This document shows, in pieces, positions 35,651-43,762 of a stretch of 64,000 nt of DNA. Position 1 is the first letter of the stretch, and each line of letters opens with the position of its first letter. Both the position numbers and the translations under genes were made by a program. A model generated the notes under the pieces. It saw only the letters and a list, made by a program, of their open reading frames with translations. It did not search any database and was not told the DNA's origin. Source of the stretch: Candidatus Methylomirabilota bacterium (GTDB lineage: Bacteria > Methylomirabilota > Methylomirabilia > Rokubacteriales > CSP1-6); contig DATFYA010000014.1 of NCBI GenBank assembly GCA_035315345.1, forward strand, positions 1 through 64,000, given 5' to 3'.

Positions 35651-36316
35651 CTAGAGGCCGCGGGCCGCGGTCAGGATCTCCTCATCGCTCGGGAACTTCG
35701 AGAGGTCGTCGATCCGCTCGGCCGCCTCGACCTGGCGCCAGCGCACGATGCCTTCCCGATCGATGAGGAAGTGCCCGGTGAGCTGGGTGCCGTGGGCCGC
35801 CGCGATGTGCTGGTCGACCTCGTTCGGCTCGAACCCCTCCTTCTTGTTCATGGTCTCCATCGCCTCGAAGCAGTTCTGCGCCGCGGGCAGCTCGCCGGTG
35901 GGATTGATCGGCGTCGCCAGGAACTGACCCAGCGTGGCGCTCTGGGGCCACGACGCGGCCCGCTCGTCATCGACGACCGCGATCGCGGGCACCCGGTACG
36001 CCTGGTGGGTCGCCGCCTCGGGGTCGGCGGCGAGGAGCACGCGCGCCGGACGGTACTTGAAGTAGAGGCGCGCTCGCTCCGCCGGTGTGTTGACCACCGC
36101 CAGCGTCTCCACGCCGATCGCTCGGAGCTTCTCCTGCGTGGTGCCCAGCTGCACGAGCTGGCGCCGGCAGAACGGTCAGTGCAGGCCGCGGAACAGACCC
36201 ACCAGCACCGGGCTGCGCCCGCGATAGTCGTCGAGCGAGACCTGGCCCTCGCGGTTCACCGCGGGGAGCCTGAACGCGGGTGCGGGATCACCGGGACGCA
36301 GCAGGGTGGGTGCCAT
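35651..36316 (-). CDS. Peroxiredoxin/AhpC-TSA-like selenoprotein, in-frame TGA as Sec47
   Basis: One continuous thioredoxin-fold frame of 221 residues if the TGA at 36176-36178 is read as selenocysteine. Upstream: APTLLRPGDPAPAFRLPAV, then SPVLVGLFRGLH. Then U-PFCRRQLVQL: Sec47 takes the place of the peroxidatic Cys and is followed by Cys50, giving a UPFC redox motif. Downstream, the frame continues for 174 residues to a normal stop, including HFLIDREGIVRWRQVE. The ATG at 36316 has AGGAGG eight bases before it. A hairpin meeting bacterial SECIS criteria follows the TGA. Likely role: selenol-based reduction of peroxides or disulphides. It is 24 bp after the cyclase/ATPase gene. The alternative is a pseudogene or a base error, but the TGA falls exactly on the catalytic residue. 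Confidence 0.85.
36145..36161 (-). promoter_or_regulatory. Putative bacterial SECIS hairpin for Sec47
   Basis: On the mRNA: CCAGCU, loop CGUGC, AGCUGG, a perfect 6-bp stem (36156-36161 with 36145-36150). The apical loop begins 21 nt after the UGA and has G among its first two bases, meeting the usual bSECIS rule (loop 16-37 nt downstream). The stem is short, so pairing of flanking bases would need folding analysis. Confidence 0.55.
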
Positions 36317-36340
36317 CGGTAGAGCCTCCTCGTGCTCGGA

Positions 36341-39300
36341 TCAGTCCAGGAACGGTAGCACCACGAGGGCGTCGGGCTCGAGCCCGGCTCGCTCGCAGAT
36401 CGCCTGGGCCTTCTGCATGAACTCCTCGGCCCGCCTCTCGTCGCCCAGGTCCAGATGGACGGTGGCGAGGCCATCGTAGCAGGGGAACAGGAGCTGCGGC
36501 TCGTCGGCCTCCTCGGCCAGCGCGAGCGCCTCGCGGTAGTGCGCGATCGCGCGGGTCGGATCGCCGTGGCACTGGTAGATCTGGCCGAGGACGATGAGCG
36601 GCACCGCGAGATGGTCGAGCTGGCCGAGGCGCCGGTCGAGATCGATCGCCGCGTTGGCCGCGCCCACCCCCTGCTCGTCGCAGCGGTTGGTGAGCGCGCA
36701 GTAGGCCACCGCGAGGTTGGCGTAGAGGCGCGACTGGAACCCGAGGTCGCCGATCTTCTTGGCGGTGTCCAGCCCGGCCGCGGCGGTCTCGATGGCCCGC
36801 GCCGGATCCAGCGTGCTGTAGAGCACGCTCAGGTTGGCGAGCCCGCGACAGGCCGCCTGCAGCAGCCCGTTCTCGCGCGCGAGCGTCACGCTCCGCTCGA
36901 TGTGCTCCACCGCCTCGGCCAGCCGACCCAGGCGCGCGAGCGCGACGCCGAGCGTGTTGTGGCTCTGGGCCGCCGCGGTGACCGCCTCCGCGCGCCGGTC
37001 GCCGTCGAGCGCGGGATCGGCCACGAGGCGCTCGGCGTGAACGCGCGCCTGCTCGGCCCACTCCAGGGCCCGCGCGCTGTCGCCGCCGCGGAAGGCCAGA
37101 CGTCCCATCTCCTGGTACAGATGCGCGCGCTCGATGTGCTCACGATCGTCGCCGAGCAGGGCGAGCCCGGCCTCGAAGCACTGCAGCGCCCGGGAGCGCG
37201 CGCCCGCGTCCCAGTGCAGCCCGCCGGTCTTGCGGAGGATCCGCGCCTGCGCGGGCGCGTCTCCGGCCGCGCGGTGCCCGGCCTCGACGATCTCGTACTC
37301 GTCGAGCGCGGCCGAGCGCCGGCCGATCGGTCCGAGCAGATCCGCCATCCGCTCCCGGGCCACCAGGCGATCCGCGTCCACCCCGTCGCAGCCCTCGAGC
37401 GCGTCGAGGGCGCGCCGGTAGTGCACGATGGCGTCCGCGTTGGCGTACATGCCGGACGCCCAGTCGCCCGCCGCCATGAGGTAGCGGGCACCGCGGCGCT
37501 TGTCGGCGCCGAGCGCGCAATGATGCCCGAGGGCTTCGAGCCGCTCGAGGCTCTCGGGCTCGCCGTCGGCTTCCAGCGCCGCGGCCACGCGCGTATGCAG
37601 CTCGGTCCGCCGCGCCACGAGGATGTTCTGGTAGACGATCTCCTGCAGGAGCCCGTGACGAAACCGGTGATCGGGGCCCGGGGTGATCAGGTCGGTCCGC
37701 ACCAGCGTGTCGAGGGAGGGATCCACCCGAGCCGGCTCGGCCGAGATCGCCCGGAGCAGCGGCACCGCGAAGCGAGGCCCGATGACCGCCGCCTCCTGGA
37801 TGACCCGGCGCTCCGTCGCCTCGAGCCGGTCGAGCCGCGCGAGCAGCAGCCCGTGCAGCGTTGAGGGGACCGGGCGCGTGGCCGCGTCCTCCGCGCAGCG
37901 CCACCCCTCGCCGTCGCGAACCAGCACGCCGGCCGCCACCAGCGCCCGCACCACCTCCTCGAGGTAGAGCGGGTTGCCGCCGGCCTGGCGGAGGATCGTG
38001 GCCCGCAAGGACTCCGGAATTTGCCCGGTGGAGTCCCCGAACCACGCGGTCAGCAGGTCGAGGCTGTCGGCGCGCGACAGCGGAGCCACCTCGATGGCGG
38101 TGTGCGGCGCGCGGCTCGTGCCGAGCGCGTCCGGCTCGAGCGTCGGGCGGTACATCAGGAGGACCAGGAGCGGGCGATCCGCGAGGCGATCGGCGAGCGC
38201 GCCCAGCAGCTCGATGGACGCGGCGTCGGCCCAGTGCAGATCCTCGACCAGCAGCACCAGGGGGCCGATCGCCAGCCGCCGCTCGGTCAGGATGCCGGTG
38301 GCCATGAAGATCTGGCGCTTGAGCTGCTCGGGCGGGAGGTGGCGGGTGCGGACGTCGTCGCGCTCGAGGCCCAGCACCTGTGCGATCGCGGCCAGCATGG
38401 GGGCGCGCTCCTCCGCGGCGACGCCGAGCGTTTCCAGGCCCGCCGCGAGCTTGCTCCGGGCGAGATCGACCGAATCGCCGGGTTCCACTCCGTACGCGTC
38501 GCGCAGGAGCCCGGCCACCGCCCCGTACGTCTGCTCGCCGAGCGACGAGCACGCGGCGCGCCGGATCACGGTGCCGGCGAGGCGACCGGTGGCCTCGAGC
38601 CGGGCAAAGAACTCGCGCTGCAATCGCGACTTCCCGGCGCCCGGCTCGCCGATCAGGCTCAGCACCTGGGCCCGGCCCGCGCGCATGTCGTCGAAGGCCG
38701 CCTCCATCCGCCGCAGCTCGCGCTCGCGGCCCACGAGCGGGGCGGCCAGCCCGAGGCCCTCGAGGCCGCGGGCCGAGCGGGGCGCGGCCAGCGCGTCGAG
38801 CAGGCGATGCGCCGTCACCGGCTCGCTCTTGCCCTTGAGCCGGAGCGCCTCGCCGGGCGCGAACGTGAAGGCGTGCTGCGTGAGCTGATACGTGGCGTCG
38901 CTGACGAAGATGTCGCCGGCCGGGGCCGCGCTCTGCAGCCGGGAGGCGGTGTTCACGGTGTCGCCGGTCACCGCGTAGGCCGCGTCGGCGGCCGCTCCGA
39001 TGCGCCCGGCCACCACCGGGCCGGTATTGACGCCGACGTGCAGCGCGAGCGGCCGGCCCACCCGCCGCTCCCAGCGCCGGTTGAGCGCGCCCATCCGCTC
39101 GCGCATCAGCAGCGCCGCGCGCAGGCTCCGCTCGGGATCGTCCTCGTGCGCGCGCGGGGCCCCGAACACCGCCATCACCGCGTCGCCGACGAACTTCTCC
39201 ACGAAGCCCTCGTAGCGCTCGATCGACGCGGACATCTCCCGGAACAGATCGCTCTGGATCGCGCGCACGTCCTCGGCGTCGAGGCCTTCGCTCAGCGCGG

Positions 39301-39463
39301 TGAACCCGGCCAGGTCCGCGAAGAGCACGGTGACCGGCCGGCGGTCTCCCTCGGGAGCCGCGGGCGGCGGAGGCGGAGGAGGAGCCGGCGCGAGCCGCAT
39401 CCCGCACTTGGGACAGAATGCGAAGTCGGCGGGGGCCTCGAAGCCGCAGCCGCCGCAGGTCAT
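36341..39463 (-). CDS. Adenylate/guanylate cyclase-AAA ATPase-TPR multidomain regulator
   Basis: A 1040-residue cytoplasmic signalling protein. Order: zinc ribbon (CGGCGFEAPADFAFCPKCG), proline linker, class III cyclase domain (about 40-215) with VLFADLAGFT, FVEKFVGDAVMAVFG and GDTVNTASRLQ, so Lys and Asn of the active site are kept; AAA/STAND-type ATPase (Walker A GEPGAGKS near 270, Walker B LVLLVEDLHWAD); then about 400 residues of TPR-like helical repeats. Such proteins are thought to act as nucleotide-cyclase-linked switches. The ATG overlaps the stop of the A-T-TE gene, so it is made together with that enzyme, an unusual partnership. Confidence 0.92.
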   Translation of the reverse strand: MTCGGCGFEAPADFAFCPKCGMRLAPAPPPPPPPAAPEGDRRPVTVLFADLAGFTALSEGLDAEDVRAIQSDLFREMSASIERYEGFVEKFVGDAVMAVFGAPRAHEDDPERSLRAALLMRERMGALNRRWERRVGRPLALHVGVNTGPVVAGRIGAAADAAYAVTGDTVNTASRLQSAAPAGDIFVSDATYQLTQHAFTFAPGEALRLKGKSEPVTAHRLLDALAAPRSARGLEGLGLAAPLVGRERELRRMEAAFDDMRAGRAQVLSLIGEPGAGKSRLQREFFARLEATGRLAGTVIRRAACSSLGEQTYGAVAGLLRDAYGVEPGDSVDLARSKLAAGLETLGVAAEERAPMLAAIAQVLGLERDDVRTRHLPPEQLKRQIFMATGILTERRLAIGPLVLLVEDLHWADAASIELLGALADRLADRPLLVLLMYRPTLEPDALGTSRAPHTAIEVAPLSRADSLDLLTAWFGDSTGQIPESLRATILRQAGGNPLYLEEVVRALVAAGVLVRDGEGWRCAEDAATRPVPSTLHGLLLARLDRLEATERRVIQEAAVIGPRFAVPLLRAISAEPARVDPSLDTLVRTDLITPGPDHRFRHGLLQEIVYQNILVARRTELHTRVAAALEADGEPESLERLEALGHHCALGADKRRGARYLMAAGDWASGMYANADAIVHYRRALDALEGCDGVDADRLVARERMADLLGPIGRRSAALDEYEIVEAGHRAAGDAPAQARILRKTGGLHWDAGARSRALQCFEAGLALLGDDREHIERAHLYQEMGRLAFRGGDSARALEWAEQARVHAERLVADPALDGDRRAEAVTAAAQSHNTLGVALARLGRLAEAVEHIERSVTLARENGLLQAACRGLANLSVLYSTLDPARAIETAAAGLDTAKKIGDLGFQSRLYANLAVAYCALTNRCDEQGVGAANAAIDLDRRLGQLDHLAVPLIVLGQIYQCHGDPTRAIAHYREALALAEEADEPQLLFPCYDGLATVHLDLGDERRAEEFMQKAQAICERAGLEPDALVVLPFLD

Positions 39464-42144
39464 GGCGTCGCGGACGGGACCCGCTGCAGGCGGGCTTCGA
39501 GCCGCGAGGCGAAGGCGGCCACGTGGCGGGTGACGCACGTGTGGTGGTCTCCGGGCACCGTCTCGACCTCGAGGTCGGACAGCAGCGGCGTCCATCCCAG
39601 GTCCGGCCGGCGCACGCGCAGCGCCTCGGCGCGAAACAGCACGACGAGCCCGTCGTACGCCGCGGGCACGTAGCTCCGGATCGCGCGGCGATAACGCCGC
39701 CACGCCGCCCCGGTCACGTCGATCGGCGCCGCGTGCAGCCCCCGCTCGCCGCCCGCGCCGACCAGCCGGGGCATGCGGTCGACCGCCTCCATCAGGCGCC
39801 CTCGCACCGCGCTCATCCGGGGCCGGCGCGCGACGCGCGCGAGGCCGGCGAAGCGCGTCGCGCCGGACCGCGCCCGCTCGAAGGCGATCTCGGCGGCCCA
39901 GCCCGCGCGGGCCACCACGCTCGCCCGCGCGGCCCCGGAGAGCGGGGCGACGCGCGCCAGCGCCGCGGCGGCCCGGTTGATGGCGCGCGCCGGCCATGCC
40001 GGCGCCGGCGTGTCCACGAGGACCACCACGTCCACCCGCTCGCCGGCGGCCCGCAGCTGCCGAGCCATCTCGAGGGCCACGATGCCGCCATAGCAGTGGC
40101 CGCCCAGCACGTACGGGCCGTGCGGCCGGATCGCGCGCACCGCGCGCACCCGCTCGGCCGCGATCGCGTGGACCGTGGCGGGCAGCGGGCGATCGAACCC
40201 GTGGAGATGGATCGCGTACACCGGACGGTCCGGATCGAGGGCGCGGCCGAGGGCGTGCGTGTAGAGCCCTCGCCCGTGGTCGTTGTGCACGAAGACGAGC
40301 GGCGCGCGCGCGCCGGAGGCGCGCAGCACGGTGAGCGGCTCGGTGAGGCCGCGATCCGCCCCTTGCAGCGCGGCGGCGACCCCCGCGACGGTGGGCGACT
40401 CGAGCAGGGCCGACGGGCCGAGCGCGCGACCGCAGGTCTGCTCGATCGCCCCGAGGAGCGCCGCGGCCAGCAGGGAATCGCCACCGAGGTCGAAGAAGTC
40501 GTCGGTGGCCCCGATCGGAGCCGCGTCGAACAATTCCTCGAACAGTCCCGCGATCTGATGCTCGAGCGGCGTGCGCGGCGTGACGAACACCTCGGGACGC
40601 GGGGCGGGCCGGGGCGGCGGCAACGCGGCCCGATCCGCCTTGCCGTTGGCGTTGAGCGGCATCGCGTCCAGCACGACGAAGGCGGACGGCAGCAGATGCG
40701 CAGGCACGCGATCCTGAAGGAACCCGCGGAGGGCCGCCGCCGTCGGCGGCGGTGTGGTCGTGCTCACCAGGTACGCGACGAGCCGCAAATCTCCTGAATC
40801 TCCGGCCACCGCGGTCACCACCGCCTGTCGGATCGCCTCGTGCTCGACCAGCGCGGCCTCGACCTGCCCGGGATGCACCCGGAAGCCCCGCACCTTCACC
40901 TGGTCGTCCTTGCGCCCGAGCAGCGTCAGGCACCCGTCGGCGGCGAGCCGGCCGATGTCGCCCGTCCGGTAGACTCGCACGTCGGGCTCCGTGGGGTCGG
41001 CCGCGTAGCGCTCCCGGGTGAGGTCGGGCCGGCGCCAGTAGCCGTCGGAGAGGAATCGACTGCGCACCACGACCTCCCCGGGCTCGCCGGCCTCCACCGG
41101 CCGACCGTCGTCGTCGACGATCAGCACCTCCGCGCCCTCGAGGGCGTGGCCGGCGGGCACCCGGCCGCTCGGCAGCGGCGTGTCGCGCTCGACGTGGTGC
41201 TCGGTGATCGGGCTGAACTCGGTCGCCCCGTAGCTGGCCACCAGCACGCATCCCGGGGCGAAGCGCTCGCGGAATCGCTCCACGTCCTGCCGGTAGAGCG
41301 GCTCGCTGCCCAGGTGGACGAGCCGCACCGAGGCGACCCGCCGCTCGATGCCGGGTTCGGCGAGAAGCGGCCGGAACATGCTGACCGCCGAGCCGAGCAC
41401 GGTGACCGACTCGCGCTCGATCCAGGCGGCGAGGGCGCGCGGCCCCGCCTGCGTCATGTCCCACGGCAGCAGCACCGCGCCGGCGGAGAATGCGGCGGTG
41501 AGGTCCCGCATGCCGGGCATCGCGCCGAGCGAGTGCAGCAGGCTCACCCGGTCGTCGGGTCCCACGCCATGGGTCGCGAGCGCGCAGCGGACGCGATGGA
41601 GCAACGCGCGGTGACTGCGGACGACACCCTTGGGCTCGCCGGTGGAGCCCGACGTGTAGAGCACGCACGCCGGGTGGCCCGGGGCGATCGGGACCCGGCG
41701 CGGCTCCGTCGGCTCGCGCAGGTCCAGCTGGTCGACCAGCACCGTCGGGCATCCGGGGATCCGGCCGTCGAGCGCGGCCGCTCCGGCCGCGTCCGTCAGC
41801 ACGCACGCGGCCTCCGCGTCGCGGATGATCGCCGCGAGGTATCCGGCCGGGTTGGCCGGATTGAGCGGCACGCAGCAGCCCCCGACCTTCCAGGTGGCGA
41901 CGACGCAGAGGCTGGCCAGCACCGGGTCGGAGACCAGGATCACCACCGGCGCGCCGAACACGGCGGCCCGCCGCCCGATCGCCGTCGCCAGCGCATCGGA
42001 GCGGCGATCGGCTTCCGCGTAGGTCAGCCGCACCGGACCCTGCGCGAGGGCCAGCGCGCCGGTCCGCACCGCGGCCACCCGGGCGAAGCGCGCCGGCAGT
42101 GAGCCCTCGACCTCCTCGGCGGAGAACGACAGGGGCGCGCTCAC
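39460..42144 (-). CDS. NRPS-like adenylation-carrier-thioesterase (A-T-TE) protein
   Basis: An 894-residue stand-alone module without a condensation domain. Adenylation domain (about 1-500): YTSGSTGEPKG, SYGATEFS, VYRTGD, GRKDDQVKVRGFRV and the catalytic Lys in PLNANGKADR. Carrier domain: DDFFDLGGDSLLAA with phosphopantetheine Ser557. Thioesterase: elbow GHCYGG with Cys684 in place of the usual Ser, and a C-terminal His in GDHHTCVTRH. It should activate a carboxylic or amino acid, load it as a thioester and release or self-condense it. Known A-T-TE enzymes condense aryl pyruvates, but the substrate here cannot be read. It overlaps the cyclase/ATPase gene downstream. Confidence 0.92.
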   Translation of the reverse strand: MSAPLSFSAEEVEGSLPARFARVAAVRTGALALAQGPVRLTYAEADRRSDALATAIGRRAAVFGAPVVILVSDPVLASLCVVATWKVGGCCVPLNPANPAGYLAAIIRDAEAACVLTDAAGAAALDGRIPGCPTVLVDQLDLREPTEPRRVPIAPGHPACVLYTSGSTGEPKGVVRSHRALLHRVRCALATHGVGPDDRVSLLHSLGAMPGMRDLTAAFSAGAVLLPWDMTQAGPRALAAWIERESVTVLGSAVSMFRPLLAEPGIERRVASVRLVHLGSEPLYRQDVERFRERFAPGCVLVASYGATEFSPITEHHVERDTPLPSGRVPAGHALEGAEVLIVDDDGRPVEAGEPGEVVVRSRFLSDGYWRRPDLTRERYAADPTEPDVRVYRTGDIGRLAADGCLTLLGRKDDQVKVRGFRVHPGQVEAALVEHEAIRQAVVTAVAGDSGDLRLVAYLVSTTTPPPTAAALRGFLQDRVPAHLLPSAFVVLDAMPLNANGKADRAALPPPRPAPRPEVFVTPRTPLEHQIAGLFEELFDAAPIGATDDFFDLGGDSLLAAALLGAIEQTCGRALGPSALLESPTVAGVAAALQGADRGLTEPLTVLRASGARAPLVFVHNDHGRGLYTHALGRALDPDRPVYAIHLHGFDRPLPATVHAIAAERVRAVRAIRPHGPYVLGGHCYGGIVALEMARQLRAAGERVDVVVLVDTPAPAWPARAINRAAAALARVAPLSGAARASVVARAGWAAEIAFERARSGATRFAGLARVARRPRMSAVRGRLMEAVDRMPRLVGAGGERGLHAAPIDVTGAAWRRYRRAIRSYVPAAYDGLVVLFRAEALRVRRPDLGWTPLLSDLEVETVPGDHHTCVTRHVAAFASRLEARLQRVPSATP

Positions 42145-42157
42145 CTCCCGGCTCGTC

Positions 42158-42649
42158 TCACGCCGACCGCAGATCCGACTCCTGGGGCATGGGGATCCCG
42201 CGGCGGGCCAGCTCGCCTTCCAGGTCCAGCGCCCGCGTGCCCGCCGGCCGGCCGGCCGGCACCGTCCAGAACACCTCGAACTCGAGGCCGTCCGGATCCT
42301 TGGCGTAGAGCGAGAGGCTCACGCCGTGGTCGGAGGAGCCCACCAGCGCGCGCGCGTCGATGAGCTTCCGGCGCGCGCGCACCAGGTCGGTCAGCTCGCC
42401 CACCTCCCACGCCGAGTGGTACATGCGCACCGCCCCCTCATCGACCGCGCCGACGCCGGGCTGCTCGAAGAGGCCCAGGTGGTGGTCTTCGCTGCTTCCC
42501 GCGATGCGCAGGAACGCCGCGTTCGGATAGCGCGTCTTCACCTCGAAGCCGAGGACGTCGCAGTAGAAGCGCACGCTGCGGTCCACGTCGGAGACCCAGA
42601 GCACGAGGTGCTGCAGCCGCTTGAGCCCGATGCCGGTCGGGGCGCTCAT
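42158..42649 (-). CDS. VOC family protein, catechol 2,3-dioxygenase-like
   Basis: A 163-residue vicinal oxygen chelate protein. Metal ligands consistent with extradiol dioxygenases are His in LQHLVLWVSD, His in VRMYHSAWEV and Glu in PDGLEFEVFW. It probably binds Fe(II) or another divalent metal and may cleave or modify an aromatic diol. The ATG at 42649 overlaps the stop of the Lin0512-family gene; the A-T-TE gene begins 13 bp downstream. Co-location with the flavin oxidoreductase and SDR suggests oxidation of an aromatic compound, by inference. Confidence 0.88.
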   Translation of the reverse strand: MSAPTGIGLKRLQHLVLWVSDVDRSVRFYCDVLGFEVKTRYPNAAFLRIAGSSEDHHLGLFEQPGVGAVDEGAVRMYHSAWEVGELTDLVRARRKLIDARALVGSSDHGVSLSLYAKDPDGLEFEVFWTVPAGRPAGTRALDLEGELARRGIPMPQESDLRSA

Positions 42650-42978
42650 GCGGGATACTCCACGCTGACCGTGATGGCCGCGCACGCGATGATCGTGTCG
42701 GCGTCGGGCACGCGCAGGCCGCCCGCCACCGGCCGCACCGTCACCTCGCCGTGGGGCAGCTCCTTCTTCACGCGCTCCACGTCCACCGTGCCCGGATCGG
42801 GCACACCCACCGTGACGTGCACCAGCATGCGTCCGCCCTTGGCGCGCACGTCGGTGAAGAGCGGCAGGCTCGAGTGCCGGATCGCGTCGGAGACCGCGCG
42901 GCACGCCGCCTTGGTGCCCTCGTTGCCGTGCACGTCCACGCCCATCCCGAACTCCAGCACCATCGGTTGTGCGGCCAC
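42646..42978 (-). CDS. Lin0512 family protein
   Basis: A 110-residue protein recognisable as the conserved Lin0512 family by its length and by GMGVDVHGNEGTKAACRAV, DAIRHSSLP, and the VHVTVGVPDP and GEVTVRPVAGGL stretches. Biochemical function is not known for the family; members form compact oligomers and occur beside catabolic genes. Here it lies between the SDR (16 bp upstream) and the VOC protein (overlapping), inside the nine-gene minus-strand run. Confidence 0.85.
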   Translation of the reverse strand: MAAQPMVLEFGMGVDVHGNEGTKAACRAVSDAIRHSSLPLFTDVRAKGGRMLVHVTVGVPDPGTVDVERVKKELPHGEVTVRPVAGGLRVPDADTIIACAAITVSVEYPA

Positions 42979-42994
42979 GTCGTTCTCCTCTCGG

Positions 42995-43762
42995 TTATCC
43001 GATCACGCTGCCGCCCATGACCCGAATCGTGTCGCCCGTGATGTAGGCGGAGGCGTCGGAGGCCAGGAACAGACACGCCTCCGCGATCTCCTCCGGACGA
43101 CCGAGGCGGCCGAGCGGGATGCGCTTGAGCTGCTCCGGCCCGCCGGGCGGCGCCTGGCGGAACTCAGGGTACCACTCGGCGTAGCGGCGCTCGGTGTCGA
43201 TGGTGCCCGGCACCACCATGTTGACGCGAATGCCGGACGGGCCCAGCTCCGCGGCCAGCGCGCGCACCAGGCCGAGCAGGCCGGTCTTGGCCGCGGTGAC
43301 CGCGGCGGTGCCCGAGCGCCCGGTGATGGACGATTGCCCGCCCAGGGCGATGAGGCTGCCGCGCCCGCGCGCCTTCATGCCGGGCACCACCGCGCGGGCC
43401 AGGTAGAAGGCGGAGTGCAGGTTCACCGCGAACACGCGGTGCCACTCTTCCAGCGTCGTCTCGGTCACCGACCTGTGCGGCCGGATGGCCGCGTTGCACA
43501 CCAGGACGTCGATGGCCCCCAGCACCGCGAGGCCGCCCTTGACCATGTTCTCCACCGCCTCCGGGTCGCCGATGTCGCCCAGCACCGACACCACGCGCAC
43601 GCCGTGCTTGCGGCACTCGTCGGCCACCGTCTCGAGCTCCTCGCGATTGGCGCGCGTGTTGAGCACGAGGTCGGCGCCCTCCGCCGCGAAGGCCAGCGCG
43701 ATGGCGCGGCCGATGTTGCGGCTGGCCCCGGTGACGAGCGCGGTGCGGCCCGCGAGCTTCAT
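42995..43762 (-). CDS. SDR-family protein lacking the catalytic Tyr
   Basis: A 255-residue Rossmann-fold protein with intact cofactor motif TGASRNIGRA and VCNAA in place of NNAG. The Ser region reads ALGGQSSITG. Where classical SDRs have Tyr-x-x-x-Lys it reads Val155-x-x-x-Lys159 (GTAAVTAAK), so the proton-donating Tyr is absent. It may use other residues or be a non-catalytic partner. The C-terminus (GDTIRVMGGSVIG) is normal. The ATG overlaps the stop of the flavin oxidoreductase upstream (ATGA). The other SDRs in the window at 9556, 46701 and 57002 have the Tyr. Confidence 0.9.
   Translation of the reverse strand: MKLAGRTALVTGASRNIGRAIALAFAAEGADLVLNTRANREELETVADECRKHGVRVVSVLGDIGDPEAVENMVKGGLAVLGAIDVLVCNAAIRPHRSVTETTLEEWHRVFAVNLHSAFYLARAVVPGMKARGRGSLIALGGQSSITGRSGTAAVTAAKTGLLGLVRALAAELGPSGIRVNMVVPGTIDTERRYAEWYPEFRQAPPGGPEQLKRIPLGRLGRPEEIAEACLFLASDASAYITGDTIRVMGGSVIG

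Noticed and set aside
35651-36154. Truncated peroxiredoxin or pseudogene
   Set aside because: The upstream part is in the same frame with its own ribosome site, and the only interruption is TGA at the catalytic residue, so selenocysteine explains it better.
39464-41806. N-terminal 780-codon extension of the cyclase/ATPase frame
   Set aside because: It overlaps the A-T-TE gene on the same strand in another frame and is Arg/Pro/Ala-rich without motifs; the real start is ATG 39463 at the zinc ribbon.
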